DNA from: Alopecurus myosuroides
Lineage: Eukaryota; Streptophyta; Magnoliopsida; Poales; Poaceae
Direction of reading: 5' to 3'
NCBI GenBank assembly: GCA_028641055.1
Contig: CM054057.1
Span: 577,496,610-577,560,609, forward strand
Length of the DNA stretch: 64,000 bases
The position numbers and the translations under genes were made by a program. Numbering within the stretch: position 1 is the first letter of the stretch; every line of letters begins with the position of its first letter. Below the pieces are notes generated by a model. It saw only the letters and a list, made by a program, of their open reading frames with translations, was not told the DNA's origin and searched no databases. This document shows, in pieces, positions 49,057 through 60,151 of this stretch.

Positions 49057-49536
49057 TCATGTCACATCCTGTTCTGACCATCTCAGGTATCCCGAAACAG
49101 CCGAGGAAACCGAGTTTACCGCTCGTTTCAGTGTCTTTTTATCCCTGCTAGAAGTTCCTGTAGTATGCACATGATATTGTCCTCTTAAATCGTAAGTACG
49201 TACCCTGCCGATGAAGATGCTGATCCGGCCGATTGTCACGATGGATCCAGATTCGAGGTGATCCGACTCTGGCCCCCAGCCGGAATCGTCCACCATCTTC
49301 TCTCCTTCGCGGTCGGTGTAGATCTCGCCGATGACAACATTCTCCATGTTCTTCCGAGCTTCTCCCGTGATGTAAACACCTTTGGACGCATGCCCCACGG
49401 TGGGCGCCAACTGTCGTGGGATAATCACGGCAGACGTTACCGGGGGTAACTTATCTTGGGGCAAGACGACACTGGTGTTTGGGAGAGGGTTTAGCTCAGA
49501 GGAAAACATGATGATATGCGATCTGGTAGCCGGCAA
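49057..49536 (-). pseudogene. Tat2 LTR-initiated gag leader fused to pol
   Basis: The frame starts inside the 5' LTR, crosses the LTR end and PBS and continues into a leader that matches Tat1 (VYITGEARKN, MVDDSGWGPESDHLE). At about 49190 it jumps to the protease-side sequence (GQYHVHTTG) that in Tat1 lies 2.4 kb further on. It ends at TGA where Tat1 has TGG. Pol continues in the same frame. Confidence 0.75.
49393..49409 (-). promoter_or_regulatory. Tat2 primer binding site
   Basis: Reverse complement of TGGCGCCCACCGTGGGG, two bases from the LTR end at 49412. Identical to the site in Tat1. Confidence 0.75.
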
Positions 49537-49886
49537 ACAAGTCGCCGAGTCTCCGATCTCGATATATTGATCTCAACTCTCGTGTTTACACTGGATACTC
49601 GATACCTAGCAATATCGCTCGAACTCTTGGATCCCTAAACCTAACCTAGGGCCGGCTTATAAAGCATCCGGATCCCTGGCCTGTTCTCCAAGGCGCACTC
49701 TGAGTCCTACCCGGACACTGCTTACAAAACCCTAAACTCCCTTACCGGAACCCACAATCCGGGTTTCCAGGCCTACGATCTTGGGCCTTCTAGAAGCTCC
49801 TTTATCCTTAGCCGGGTCTTTGCGCAGCGTCCTTTGGGCCGAGTTATACCTTGGCGTTGGGCTACCGGGTTATCATCCCTCCATCA
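49412..49886 (-). repeat. Tat2 5' LTR
   Basis: 475 bp, near-identical to 39239-39714. Visible differences are GATCTGTTAG/GATCTGGTAG, GTCGCTG/GTCGCCG, TTAGCGG/TTACCGG and one G-run length change. Confidence 0.92.
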
Positions 49887-50914
49887 CTTATCATCTTTAT
49901 GCCTCATGTTTAGATCTTGTGAGCTGCCTAACATGATCAAGATCATCTTATTGTAATGCTACATGTTGTGTTTGCTGGGATCTAAGGAATATTGAATGCT
50001 ATGTACAGTGATTATCAATCTATCATGTTTATGTTATTTATGATCTTGCATGCTTTACTAGTAGATGCTTTAGCCAAGTTGATACTTTTAACTCCAAGAG
50101 GGAGTATTTATGCTTGATAGTGGGTTCATGGATCCCTTTCATTCACGCTCGAGAGACAAAATGTAACAGATGGGGGATGTGTTGTTGCCATTAGGGAGAA
50201 AACAACAATGTTTTCATTGTTTACATTACACACTTTACATAAGGCAATAATCCGTTGCTTGCAACTTAATACCCGAGGTTTGATTGGATGACGCTCCGAG
50301 GGTGGACTATTAGTCATAGATGTAGTTGGATAACGGTCTATGAATTATGTTGTAATACTCACATGAATGACATAGTAATCACCATGTCATGCATATGCAC
50401 TACGGTGCAGCCTTTATATCTATCAATTTCCCAGGTGTAATTTGTTTACCCAGCATGTTATCTATCTTTTATGGAGAGATACGACTAGTGAACCGTGGAC
50501 CCCAGTCCATTATTTTACACTAATAATACAACCACTGCAAACACTATTTTCTCTACTATAATTATTGTTTTCCTTTCATTCACTTCCATCACTATTCTCT
50601 TTTAATTTGCTGCAAACAAGTATTGTTTTCCACACTATAAATATTATCCTTTGTGTTAGCAAAACCGGTGAGATTGACAACCTCACTGTTTTGTTGGGGG
50701 CAAAGTATCTTGATTGTGTTGTGTAGATTCCACGTTGCTGCTGAGCCTGGTAGTGCGCCCTACCAACATCAGCTGCCAACAACCTTCAGAAGTTATTTCT
50801 TTCTCCTACTGGTTGATTAAACATCGGTTTCTTTCTGAGGGAAAACTGGCTACTGTGCTCTTCATATCTTCCTATTGGGGTCTCCCAACGAGTCCACTAC
50901 TGCACCATCACACA

Positions 50915-51026
50915 TGCTAAAACTCCCTCTGGGTTTATGATTAAAGCTACGGTTGTTAAAATTGGAAACCAGATGGGGTCGTTCATGGAAGCGAATGTTA
51001 ATGAATAGGGGGTTGCTATTGGTGAA
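50915..51026. other. Short spacer between two Athila-type elements
   Basis: 112 bp that belong to neither LTR. I see no gene and no match to the other elements in the window. It is either the target DNA of both elements or a remnant of a third. Confidence 0.5.
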
Positions 51027-52635
51027 TGATACGTCATAAACGTATCCATAATTTATGATGTTCCATCTTATTTTCATGTCGTATGCTACATGTTTCCTTT
51101 ACACAATATGCCATTTTTATCGATTTCCTAGGACTAACCTATTGGCAAGATGCCACAGAGCCAGTTCCTGTTTTCTTCTGTTTTTAGTTTCAAAAAAGTT
51201 GTTCTAGAAATATTCTCGGAATTGGACAATTCGAAGCCCATAAGGCTTAGAATTCCCGGAGGATCCAGGGAGTCCAAAAAAGAACCGGAGAGGGGTAGAG
51301 AGGGTGCCCACACGATGGGTGAGCGCGGGTCCCCCTGGCCGCGCCCAGGGGTGGTGTGGCCCCCTGCTCGCCCATCGATGTTGCCCTCTTTCCTATATAT
51401 AAAAGCCTTTTCCATGAAAAACACCCGCATCCGCCATCATCGTCAACCCTAGTTCGGGAGGGTTCTGGAGCTCTCCCCGGCACATTGCCAAGAGGGGGAA
51501 TCATCACCGGAGGGCTCTACATCACCATGCCCGCCTCCGGAGTGATGCATGAGTAGTTCATCCTTGGACTTCGGGTCCATAGCAGTAGCTAGATGGTTGT
51601 TCTCTCCTCCTTATGCCTCATGTTTAGATCTTGTGAGATGCCCTACATGATCAAGATCATCTTATTGTAATGCTACATGTTGTGTTTGCGGGGATTCGAG
51701 GAATATTGAATGCTATGTCTCATGATTATCAATCTATCATGTTCTTTTCATGTGTATGTTATTTATGATCTTGCATGCTCTTCGTTGTTAGTAGATGCTC
51801 TAGCCAAGTAGATGCTAGTAACTCCAAGAGGGAGTATTTATGCTCGATAGTGGCTTCATGCCTCCTTTGCATCTGTGCTCGAGTGACAGATACGTGATGG
51901 ATGGGGGATGTGTTGTTGCCGTTAGGGAGAAAACAACGATGTTTACGTTGTTTACATTACACACTTTTCTTACTACGATTATCTGTTGCTTGCAACTTAA
52001 TACCCAAGGTTTGCTCGGATGACATTTTGAGGGTGGATTATTAGTCCTAGATGTATTTGGATGAGGGTCTATGTATCTTGTTGTAATGCCCCCATGAATC
52101 ACATAGATCATCATATCATGCATATGTACTACAGTGCGGCCTTTATATCTGCCAATTGCCCAGCTGGAATTTGTTTACCACACATGCTATCTATCTGTCT
52201 TGGGAGATACACCTCTAGTGAAATGTGGACCCCTGTCCTTTTTCCTCATACTGATAATACAACCACTACAATCTCTGTTTTCATATTGGTGCTACTGTTT
52301 TACTACTGCCATCATTGTTCTCTTTCATCTACTGGAAACAAATATTATTTTCCACACGGTACGTTTAACCTATTTGTGTTCAGCAAAACCGGTGACATTG
52401 ACAACCTCACTGCTTCGTTGGGGCAAAGTGATTTGATTGTGTTGTGTAGGTTCCACGTTGCTTCTGAACCGGTAGTACGCCCTACCATCTCAGCTGCATC
52501 AACCTTCGAAAGTGATTTCTTTCTCCTACTAGTCGATTCAGCCATGGTTTCTTTCTGAGGGAAAACTTGCTGTTGTGCTCTTCATACCTTCCTCTTGGGG
52601 TCTCCCAACGAGTGCATGATCTGCACCTTCAAGCA
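51027..52635 (+). repeat. Athila-type 5' LTR, intact
   Basis: 1609 bp, from TGATACGTCATAAACG to CTTCAAGCA. The TATA box TATATATAAAA is at 51394-51404, followed by a leader with CATCACCATGCCCGCCTCCGG and the GATGCATGAGTAG landmark. ORFs on both strands here have no protein-like content. Confidence 0.85.
51394..51404 (+). promoter_or_regulatory. TATA box of Athila-type LTR
   Basis: TATATATAAAA precedes the GC-richer leader. The matching place in the 3' LTR at 56561-56706 has two CCTATATATT boxes. Confidence 0.65.
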
Positions 52636-52642
52636 TATTTTC

Positions 52643-52660
52643 TGGCGCCATTGTCGAGGA
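52643..52660 (+). promoter_or_regulatory. Athila primer binding site, Asp-tRNA type
   Basis: TGGCGCCATTGTCGAGGA, eight bases after the LTR end, is a diverged form of the TGGCGCCGTTGCCGGGGA site complementary to plant Asp-tRNA used by Athila-type elements. Confidence 0.7.
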
Positions 52661-52826
52661 GAAAGAGGATTTCTCCAAGGTGAGTCTTTCACTTCCAATC
52701 TCTTTACTTTGTTTTAGTTTTGCTTAGTTTATTTTATTTGGTCTTGTTTGCTTTTCTTTATAAAAAACACAAAAACTTAGTTCTTATTCTAGTTGTTGTT
52801 TTAATCTGCTTTTTAATCTTGTTAAA

Positions 52827-54163
52827 ATGAGTACTCCTGAGTACACTAAGTTGCGTGAATTCACTAGCACAAACAACAATGATTTTATTAGCACACCTAT
52901 TGCTCCACCTGCTCATACTGCTGACTTTTATGAGATAAAGCCTGCCCTGTTAAATCTGGCTATGAGAGAGCAATTTTCTGGTGTTAGTACTGGTGATGTT
53001 GCTGCCCATATTAATAATTTTGTTGAACTATGTGAGATGCAAAAATATAAATATGTAGATGGAGATATTAATTAAACTGAAATTGTTTCCTTTCTCTTTG
53101 AGAGGAAGAGATAAAGAATGCTTGCTATCTTTGCGTAGATATAGTATTGATTCTTGGACTAAATGTAAAGATGCTTTCATTGGAAAATATTATCCTCCTG
53201 CTAAGATTATATCTTGAAGAAGTAGCATTATGAATTTTAAGCAACTTGATAATGAGCATGTTGCTAAAGCTTGGGAAATAATGAAATCTTTGGTAAAGAA
53301 TTGTCCCACTCATGGACTGACTACTTGGATGATCATCCAAACCTTTTATGCAGGTCTGAATTTTTCTTCAAGAAACCTTCTGGATTCAGCTACTGGAGTA
53401 ACCTTTATGTCCATGACTTTGGGGGCAGCAACAAAGCTTCTTGATGATATGATGGTAAATTATTCTGAATGGCACACTGAGAGAGGTACAACAGGTAAGA
53501 AGGTAAATTCGGTTGAAGAATCCTCTTCCTTGAGTGATAGGCTTGATGCTATTATGTCTATGCTTGTGAATGGCCATGCTCCTATTGATCGAAATAATGT
53601 TCCTTTAGCCTCTTTTGTTCCCAAGAAGAGCATGTTGATGTGAACTTCATTAAAAATAATAATTTCAATAACAATGCTTATAGGAATAATTTTTGTAGCA
53701 ATAATTATAGGCCATATTCTCCCAATAATTATAATGGTTATGTAAATTCTTATGGTAATTCCTACAACAACAATAAAAGTGTACCCTCTGATCTTGAGAG
53801 CATGCTTAAGAATTTTATTAGTACACACACTTCTTTTAATAAATATGTTGAGGAAAAGTTTAGCAAAATTGATGTTCTTTCTTCTAAAGTTGATATCCTT
53901 GATCTTGATATTGATTTTCTGAAACTATAGGTTATGCCTCATGATGTTAAAGAAAGCAAAACTCTAAATGCCATTCAAATTCAAATTGATGACAATGTTA
54001 GGATGTTACCTGAATTGCATGCTAGATGGGAAAGACAAAATGAAATAGCTAGAAAGAATAATATAGCTAATGTTTGCACCATTACCACCACTAGGAAAAC
54101 TGAAGCTTCTCATGCTAGTAAACCTTCTACTATTAATGGTAAATTAATTGGTGTTGCAAATAC
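52827..54163 (+). pseudogene. gag: Athila-type gag, broken
   Basis: N-terminal piece 52827-53075 (MSTPEYTKL..., with FYEIKPALLNLAMREQFSG, the start of the gag domain). Middle piece 53110-53643 (SWTKCKDAFIGKYYPP; HGLTTWMIIQTFYAGL) has a frameshift and two stops near 53218. An Asn-rich piece lies at 53640-53930, and the C-terminal helical piece at 53934-54163. In total at least three frame changes or stops. It ends abruptly at the LTR fragment at 54164. Confidence 0.8.
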
Positions 54164-54302
54164 TGATACGTCATAAACGTATCCTTAATTTTTGATGTTG
54201 CATGTTGTTTTCATGCCATATGCTACATGTTTTCCTTACACTTTATGTGATTTTTATCGATTTCCCGGGACTAACCTATTGACAAGTTCCCACAGAGCCA
54301 GG
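54164..54302 (+). repeat. Athila LTR start fragment inside the interior
   Basis: 139 bp beginning exactly at the LTR terminus TGATACGTCATAAACG and matching the first 139 bp of the other LTRs with roughly 15 percent difference by eye. It is joined on the left to gag and on the right to the 3' interior (equivalent to about 36780). Confidence 0.8.
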
Positions 54303-56184
54303 CATGTCCAAGGCATACCCTTCTTCTTCAATAATTTATCAGGTCACTTCTAGCGAAACTATATTTTTATTCGGTCACATCATATGAATTTTACTTGGAG
54401 CGTCTGTTTGTTTTTCTTTTGTTTTCATTGCTGCAATAATATTGTTGGAACCTAGCATTCTTTCTATGGGAGCGAGACACACTCCGCTTTTTCATATGAA
54501 TCCTCGTTATGCTCGTACTCTTAGTTTTTCTTCTAGTTGCTGCAAAATTCGTTTTTAGCTCCTGTTTTTCATGCATCTCTCATTTAGAGCTGTTAGTTTT
54601 AGTAGATTTGTGTTAGTCTCCTCTTGTTTCATTGCTATATCTCTTGGAGAGTTTTTTTTTAGTATAAAATGCTTGGTGTTGGGAAGCAGTAGTACAGTTT
54701 TCGTGCTTATAACGGTGCAAATAGAAGCTTGTATAGACTATGGCTAGACTTTTTCATGTCATGCTAGATGTTATTGTAATTATATGCCTAGTAGTTATTA
54801 TTGTAGCATGACTTGTATCAAATAGCTGAGAGTATTTAACGTGCCATTGAAAGAATCATGAGTTGTTGTTGTCATATTGAAGCATTAATCCGTGGTATTC
54901 TCCTTCGAATGCTTTATTTGGTTTACTTGGCACATGCTTACACCATGTTTATGACAACAAACCAATCACTTATAGCCTCTATGATCATTTATTTTTTGAA
55001 TTTGTAATACCCTTTATGCTTTGATTATTGATGTTTTTGTCGCTATGCATGATTATGGCCATTATTGCTCTCTTGATTTGTCGCTCACAGTCTTTTGCTA
55101 GCCTCCACCTGTACCGAGTACGAGCTCTACTCGTGCATCCAACTCCCCAAAACCAAAAGTTTGCCAAATGTGTCCACCATACCTACCTACATGTGGTATT
55201 TAACCGCCACTCCAAGTAAATTTCTCATGTTCTACCTTTAAAACTTTCAAAATCATTCCTATTTTGTGCCCCTATTTTAGCTCATGAGGACGTAAATAGA
55301 GAATCTTTATCTCACTTGTTGATTGGACTTTACGACCTTGTACTAGTGGATTTATCTACATACAAATGATAGAAGATCTTGCAGCTGGGTGCGCAGCCCC
55401 AAAATTGGTTACTATTAAATTCTCTTCACTATTTTTGCCCCTGATTTATCTGTCAAAGTATAATTGTGTAAAGAAAAGAGAAAGAGGGATGACCTTCTAT
55501 ACCAGATGCGTCCTTTAATAGGCGCCACTCTTGTGATGTCTAGTTGGCTTGTGACGTAGTGTATTTTCTATTTACCGTTGTGACATAAGAATACACCTCT
55601 CTACAAAAAATGTTTTCAATACCTCTGTTTAATAAAATAAAAAGCTCTAGCACATGAGTTAATCCCTGCTTCCCTCTGCGAAGGTCGTTTCTTTTACTTT
55701 TATGTTGAGTCTCCATCTTCTAACTTTATGCATAGTTGAGAGAACATAGTTGCCATTCTGAGTTTAATGTGCATTTGTCCCATAAACATTATTAATTGAT
55801 TCATGATGTGTTATTATTTTCTCTCAAATTATTTGTTCTAGTCATCCACTTGAACTTTGAAGGTGTCCTGGCATTTATGTTTTGCCCCACTCTTAAGGAC
55901 AAGCGAAATATCACTTCGCTATGTTTTCTCTATGCTCGAAACAAACGTATAAATTTCAAGTGCATTATTATTCATGATCTTTTATTTGTGTTACTTTTCA
56001 TGATGCAAAGTGATTGCTAAGTTTCATTATTAAAATTATATGTATCATGCTTGTGTGTAAAGTAGTATGACCTCTGCTATACTTATGCTTTTACAGTTTA
56101 GATGATAAAGTTTATATTGGTAGCATGTCACCTCAGAAATTATTTGTTTTTATCGTTTACCTACTCGAGGACGAGTAGGAACTA
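54303..56184 (+). other. Athila non-coding 3' interior
   Basis: It matches 36780-38635 of the first Athila element. No gene-like ORF. It ends with the CTACTCGAGGACGAGTAG palindrome (also at 38611-38630) before the polypurine tract. Confidence 0.65.
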
Positions 56185-56197
56185 TGCTTGGGGATGT

Positions 56198-57430
56198 TGA
56201 TACATCATAAACATATCCATAATTTCTGATGTTCCATGTTGTTTTCTTGCCATATGCTACATGTTTCCTCTACACTTTATGCCTTGTTTTATCGATTTCA
56301 TAGGACTAACCAATTGACAAGATGCCACAGAGCCAATTCCTGTTTTGTACTATTTTTAGTTTCATAAAAGTTGTTCTAGAAATATTCTTGAAATTCGACG
56401 ATTCAAAGCCCAGAATTCTTAGAATTCCCGGAGTATCCACGAAATCCAAAAAAGAACCGGGAGGGGCAGAGGGGTGCCCACACCAAGGGTGGGCGGGGGT
56501 CCCCCTGGTCGCGCCTAGGGGTGGTGTGCCCTCTGCTCGCCCACCGATGTTGCCCTCTTGCCTATATATTGTCCTCGAAGGGTTAACTCTAGATACAGAA
56601 ACCTTTTCCATGAAAAACACCCGCAGCCGTAGTCATCGTCAAGCCTAGTTCGGGAGGGTTCTGGAGCTCTCGGCGCCCACCGACATCGCCCTTTCGCCTA
56701 TATATTGATATCCTCGGGAAAACCCTAAACACCCCATCCTCCATCCACGAAAAGTTCCATAGCCGCCATCGTTGTCAACCCTAGTTTGGGAGGGTTATGA
56801 AGCTCTCCCCGGCAGCCTGCCGGGAGGTGGAATGATCACCGGAGGGCTCTACATCACCATGCCCGCCTCCGTAGTTATGCATGATTAGTTCATTCTTGGA
56901 CTACGGGTCCATAGCAGTAGATAGATGGTTGTTCTCTCCTCTTTATGACTAATGTTTAGATCTTGTGTGCCGCCCTACATGATCAAGATCATCTTATTGT
57001 AATGCTACATGTTGTGTTTGCTAGGATCCGATGAATATTGAATGCTATGTCTCATGCTTATCAATCTATCATGTTCTTTTCATGTGTATGTTATTTATGA
57101 TCTTGCATGCTCTCCGTTGTTACTAGATTCTTTGGCCAAGTAGATGCTAGTAAGTCCAAGAGGGAGTATTTATGCTATATAGTGGATTCATGCCTCCTTT
57201 CCATCTGTACTCGAGTGACAGAAACGTGACAGATGGGGGATGTGCTGCTGCCATTAGGGAGAAAACAACAATGTTTACATTGTTTCCATTACACACTTTG
57301 CTTACTGCGGTTATCTGTTGCTTGTGACTTAATACCCAAGGTTTGCTCGGATGACATTCTGAGGGTGGATTATTAGTCATAGGTGCACTTGGATGACGGT
57401 CTATGTATCTTGTTCTAATGCCCGCATGAA
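56198..57430 (+). repeat. Athila-type 3' LTR, cut by Gypsy insertion
   Basis: It starts TGATACATCATAAACA after GCTTGGGGATGT. About 1.23 kb is present; the last part should lie right of the window beyond the element that starts at 57431. It contains a tandem leader duplication (56538-56810). Confidence 0.8.
56538..56810 (+). repeat. Tandem duplication of the LTR promoter/leader
   Basis: Two consecutive units of about 136 bp, each with CGCCCACCGA...CCTATATATT and then the GGGAGGGTT leader. The first resembles the leader of the LTR at 51027, the second that of the LTR at 38650. Confidence 0.7.
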
Positions 57431-58253
57431 TGTAACATCCAAGTATGAAAAACCCCCTAGTTGTTTTATTTCTTGTTTATTTTAAGCAATGCATCATGTC
57501 ATCATCCTCATTTCATTTCTGTTGCATTGTTTTCATATTGAATTTCAAACACTAATCAACATTTGTTTCATACTTGTCTGTTACAATCTTTTCAAATAAA
57601 GAATTGCAAATCAAAAACCTCAATTGTTTCCAAACAATTCATTAATGTTCACCTATTAAATTGTTGGTTTAATCAAACCATTAATCAATCAATTAATTCA
57701 ATCAATAATTCCTAAATCATTTCTAAATTCAAACCAAGTTTTCAAATCAGTACCTTTTGAATCCATGAGGTTCACCACACCATTGTACTCTTTAAATCAT
57801 TTTAACTCTTAGGGGTAACCCTATTAAAAAAAGGGTTGTTTTCAATAAGGTTTCATTAATATTAAAATTCCCCCAAATTTGGTTCAAATACAAACAACAT
57901 TTTAAATCACAACTTTTTGAAAATAAACCTTGGCATTTGGTTGCTATTGGTCTAACAAGCCTAACCTAATTTTTCTGGAATTTTTACTAAGCCTAAACCT
58001 TCCTTTTTCTTCCAAATCTGTTTCAGCAAAAAAAAAAACAGAAAAAAAAAAAATGAGCAGCAGCTAGCTAGCGCGCGCGGCAGATAAGCTAACCCAACCC
58101 ACCTAAGCCTACGCGCGCGCGGCCCAGCCCGCCTAACCCCTCACTTACCGCTTCAAAAAGCGTGCAAGCCGTCTGTTCCATGTACGGTGCGCATCCGCGG
58201 CGCCACCGCGACAGTACGGCCACCTCCGACGGCGATCCGGCCACCTAGCCCCC

Positions 58254-58579
58254 TATATATCCCCCTAGACCTCCCTGGCGCTAGCCCTAAGCCCTAGGTT
58301 CCCTCTTCCCTCCTCTCCGCCTCCGTCAATCGCTCCTCCTCGTCGCTCTCCCCCCCTCTCTGAATCCCTCGCCGACGGCGAGCCTCTGAACCTCAGACCA
58401 CCGCGACCGTCATGGCCCTCTTCCACCACCCGTAAACACCGAAACGGATTCGCCACCAACTCCTCTTTCTGTTGGACACCGGCGCCATCTCGGTGAAGCC
58501 CTGTAGCCGTGCCGCCGTCCTCGACCACGTTGTCGCCGCCGCGGGAACCACCTCGACCTCTGCCCGTTTCCAACCGCGG
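58254..58579 (+). promoter_or_regulatory. Putative LTR promoter, GC-rich leader and splice donor
   Basis: TATATAT at 58254-58260, then a C-rich leader, then a donor-like AACCGCG/GTGAGCTCC at 58579. This parallels the layout at 3597-3996 (minus) in the other long-LTR family. Confidence 0.5.
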
Positions 58580-60073
58580 TGAGCTCCACCATTTCTCCTC
58601 CCTCCTTCCCTCTCTGTGCCTCTGCTGCACACGCGCACACGTCGCATCCATCCTCACCACAGCAGCACCACCAGATCGATGCACGGCCACCGTTTCCCCG
58701 CCGGCGAGCAGCTGCTGTTATCTCTGACGAGGTTCAGTTTCTGCGTGTCAGTTGGGTTCAGTTAACTGCAGGTTGAAATACAACCTTACTGCGTCGCGTA
58801 TTCAGATAACAAACGCAGCGCAGCGCAGTGGTTCAGTCTCTTGTGTGCGAGGGCGAGGTGCTGGGTTCGATCCCTGGCACCTGGGATTAAATCCCACTTT
58901 TTTCGTTGGAGCGCTGACAGCCCTGGCCCAGCTGTCAGTCACTCGTGTGCCACGCGGGCACAGTGAGCCCACGGGGCCCCCCTGGCAGCGACTGGGTGCG
59001 TCTCCCGCGAGTATAAAACGAATTCTAAACTTTCTGTAATCAAATCTGGGTCCAACAAAATCAAAGATTGGTCCCTGAAAGCATTTTGCTTATAACTTTT
59101 ATTTTATAACTCTAAAAACTGAAAATAAAACATGTGTGTTAGTCTAAATTCAATTGTCTACCTCTTGGTAACTTTTGTTTCCTGTTTTGAAATTTCAAAA
59201 TGCATTTAAAATTCAAATTTGAATAATTCAAATGTAATTTGCAATAATTCATAAATAATTCATACTAATTCCAAATAAGGCAAATAAAAATATGTTTTTC
59301 ATACCATTTTGAATATCCTATTCAAATATAAAATTTGTTTCATTGTTTGAATAATTTAAATTGCCTAAATAATTTAATACTTGTTTAATTCAATTAAATT
59401 TGATAAAAATCATACTTGCTTAATATAAAATATTTTTGAACATGCAAAATATGTTTTCAAGCTATCAAAGTATGAACTTTTCAAATGTGAATTTGAATTT
59501 ATGGTTTGAACAAATAAAATTCAAATAATATTCAAACTTGTTTTAAATCCAATTAAAACTTGTTTAATATTGTTTAATTCATAATAAATTCATCCTAATT
59601 CAAATTTCAATATTTGAAACATTAATCCAACTAAATTTGATGTTCTTTTCAAATATAAATTTTGTTAATTGTTTTTGCACACTTTGAATTGATGAAAACA
59701 ATAATTGGTTGTGTGACATGTTTAAGTAACCAAAATTTCTAAACTTAATAAATAATTTCCAAAACTTGTTAAACCCTTTGATTACTTGCATCTATTATTG
59801 TTATTTGTTGTTATTTTGTTGTTACCATCATGCATGCATCATGCTAACAACTTTCACATAATAATCAATTGTAAATCATTTGTTCCGCTTAATTATGGAC
59901 CCTTCCCATATGCCACTCAAATAGCATAGGGGTTCCATTTAAATTGTGTTATCATGTTAGCTAGTTTATATTGATGCAACCATTAACTTGTCATGCATCA
60001 TCTTGATTGTGCACAATGCCATGGCAATGATTGTTTACATCCTGTTTTTGTTTCTTTGCCTCTTCTCGAATAG

Positions 60074-60151
60074 ACGAAGACGTTGAGACAGACGATCCTT
60101 ACAGCACCCCTTCTGAGGATCTAGCTCAGTACCAGGCTGCTGAGTTCGCAG
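60074..60151 (+). other. Exon-like acidic coding segment in LTR (upstream exon)
   Basis: It is flanked by acceptor TTCTCGAATAG and donor GCAG/GCAAGT, the consensus of rare GC-AG introns. The 78 nt are open in phase 1-1 and encode an acidic peptide with many D, E, S and T residues. If joined to 61371 the frame continues without a stop. Confidence 0.5.

Larger units (their letters stand above)
39239..49886 (-). mobile_element. Tat2: Tat-like Ty3/Gypsy element, pol present, gag deleted
   Basis: Complete insertion with target duplication CTTAT (39234-39238 and 49887-49891). LTRs are 476 and 475 bp with about three substitutions and one indel. On the minus strand: 5' LTR, PBS, a short gag leader fused directly to protease, RT, RNase H, an archaeal-type second RNase H region and integrase. 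On the plus strand there is a multi-exon accessory gene. It is the same family as Tat1. About 2.4 kb of gag, present in Tat1, is missing. Confidence 0.92.
34947..50914 (+). mobile_element. Athila-type Ty3/Gypsy element, 3' part (Tat2 nested in its LTR)
   Basis: The plus-strand order is gag C-terminal part, protease, a non-coding 3' interior, polypurine tract and 3' LTR (38650-39238 plus 49892-50914). RT, RNase H and integrase are absent: protease is followed within 100 bp by the 3' interior. The 5' part must lie left of the window, separated by the long-LTR elements. Gag and LTR style (TGATACGTC start) match elements of the Sabrina/WHAM kind known from Triticeae. Exact family not assigned. 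Confidence 0.8.
38650..50914 (+). repeat. Athila 3' LTR, split by Tat2
   Basis: Two blocks, 38650-39238 and 49892-50914, about 1.61 kb together, matching the intact LTR at 51027-52635 in length and order. The interruption carries the CTTAT target duplication. The LTR leader (39000-39180) contains CACCTATTTAACC in the TATA position and the GGAGTGATGCATGAGTAG landmark. Confidence 0.8.
51027..57430 (+). mobile_element. Second Athila-type locus, rearranged (one or two elements)
   Basis: The order is 5' LTR (51027-52635), PBS, broken gag (52827-54163), a 139-bp LTR start fragment (54164-54302), 3' interior (54303-56185), polypurine tract and a 3' LTR (56198-57430) cut by the Gypsy insertion at 57431. 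There is no protease or RT. The LTR fragment with an exact TG start in the middle suggests that two elements are involved. Confidence 0.72.

Noticed and set aside
58265..58727. Overlapping ORFs in the GC-rich core of the 57431 LTR
   Set aside because: Same reason: GC-rich leader with open frames on both strands and no conserved content. Treated as promoter and leader.
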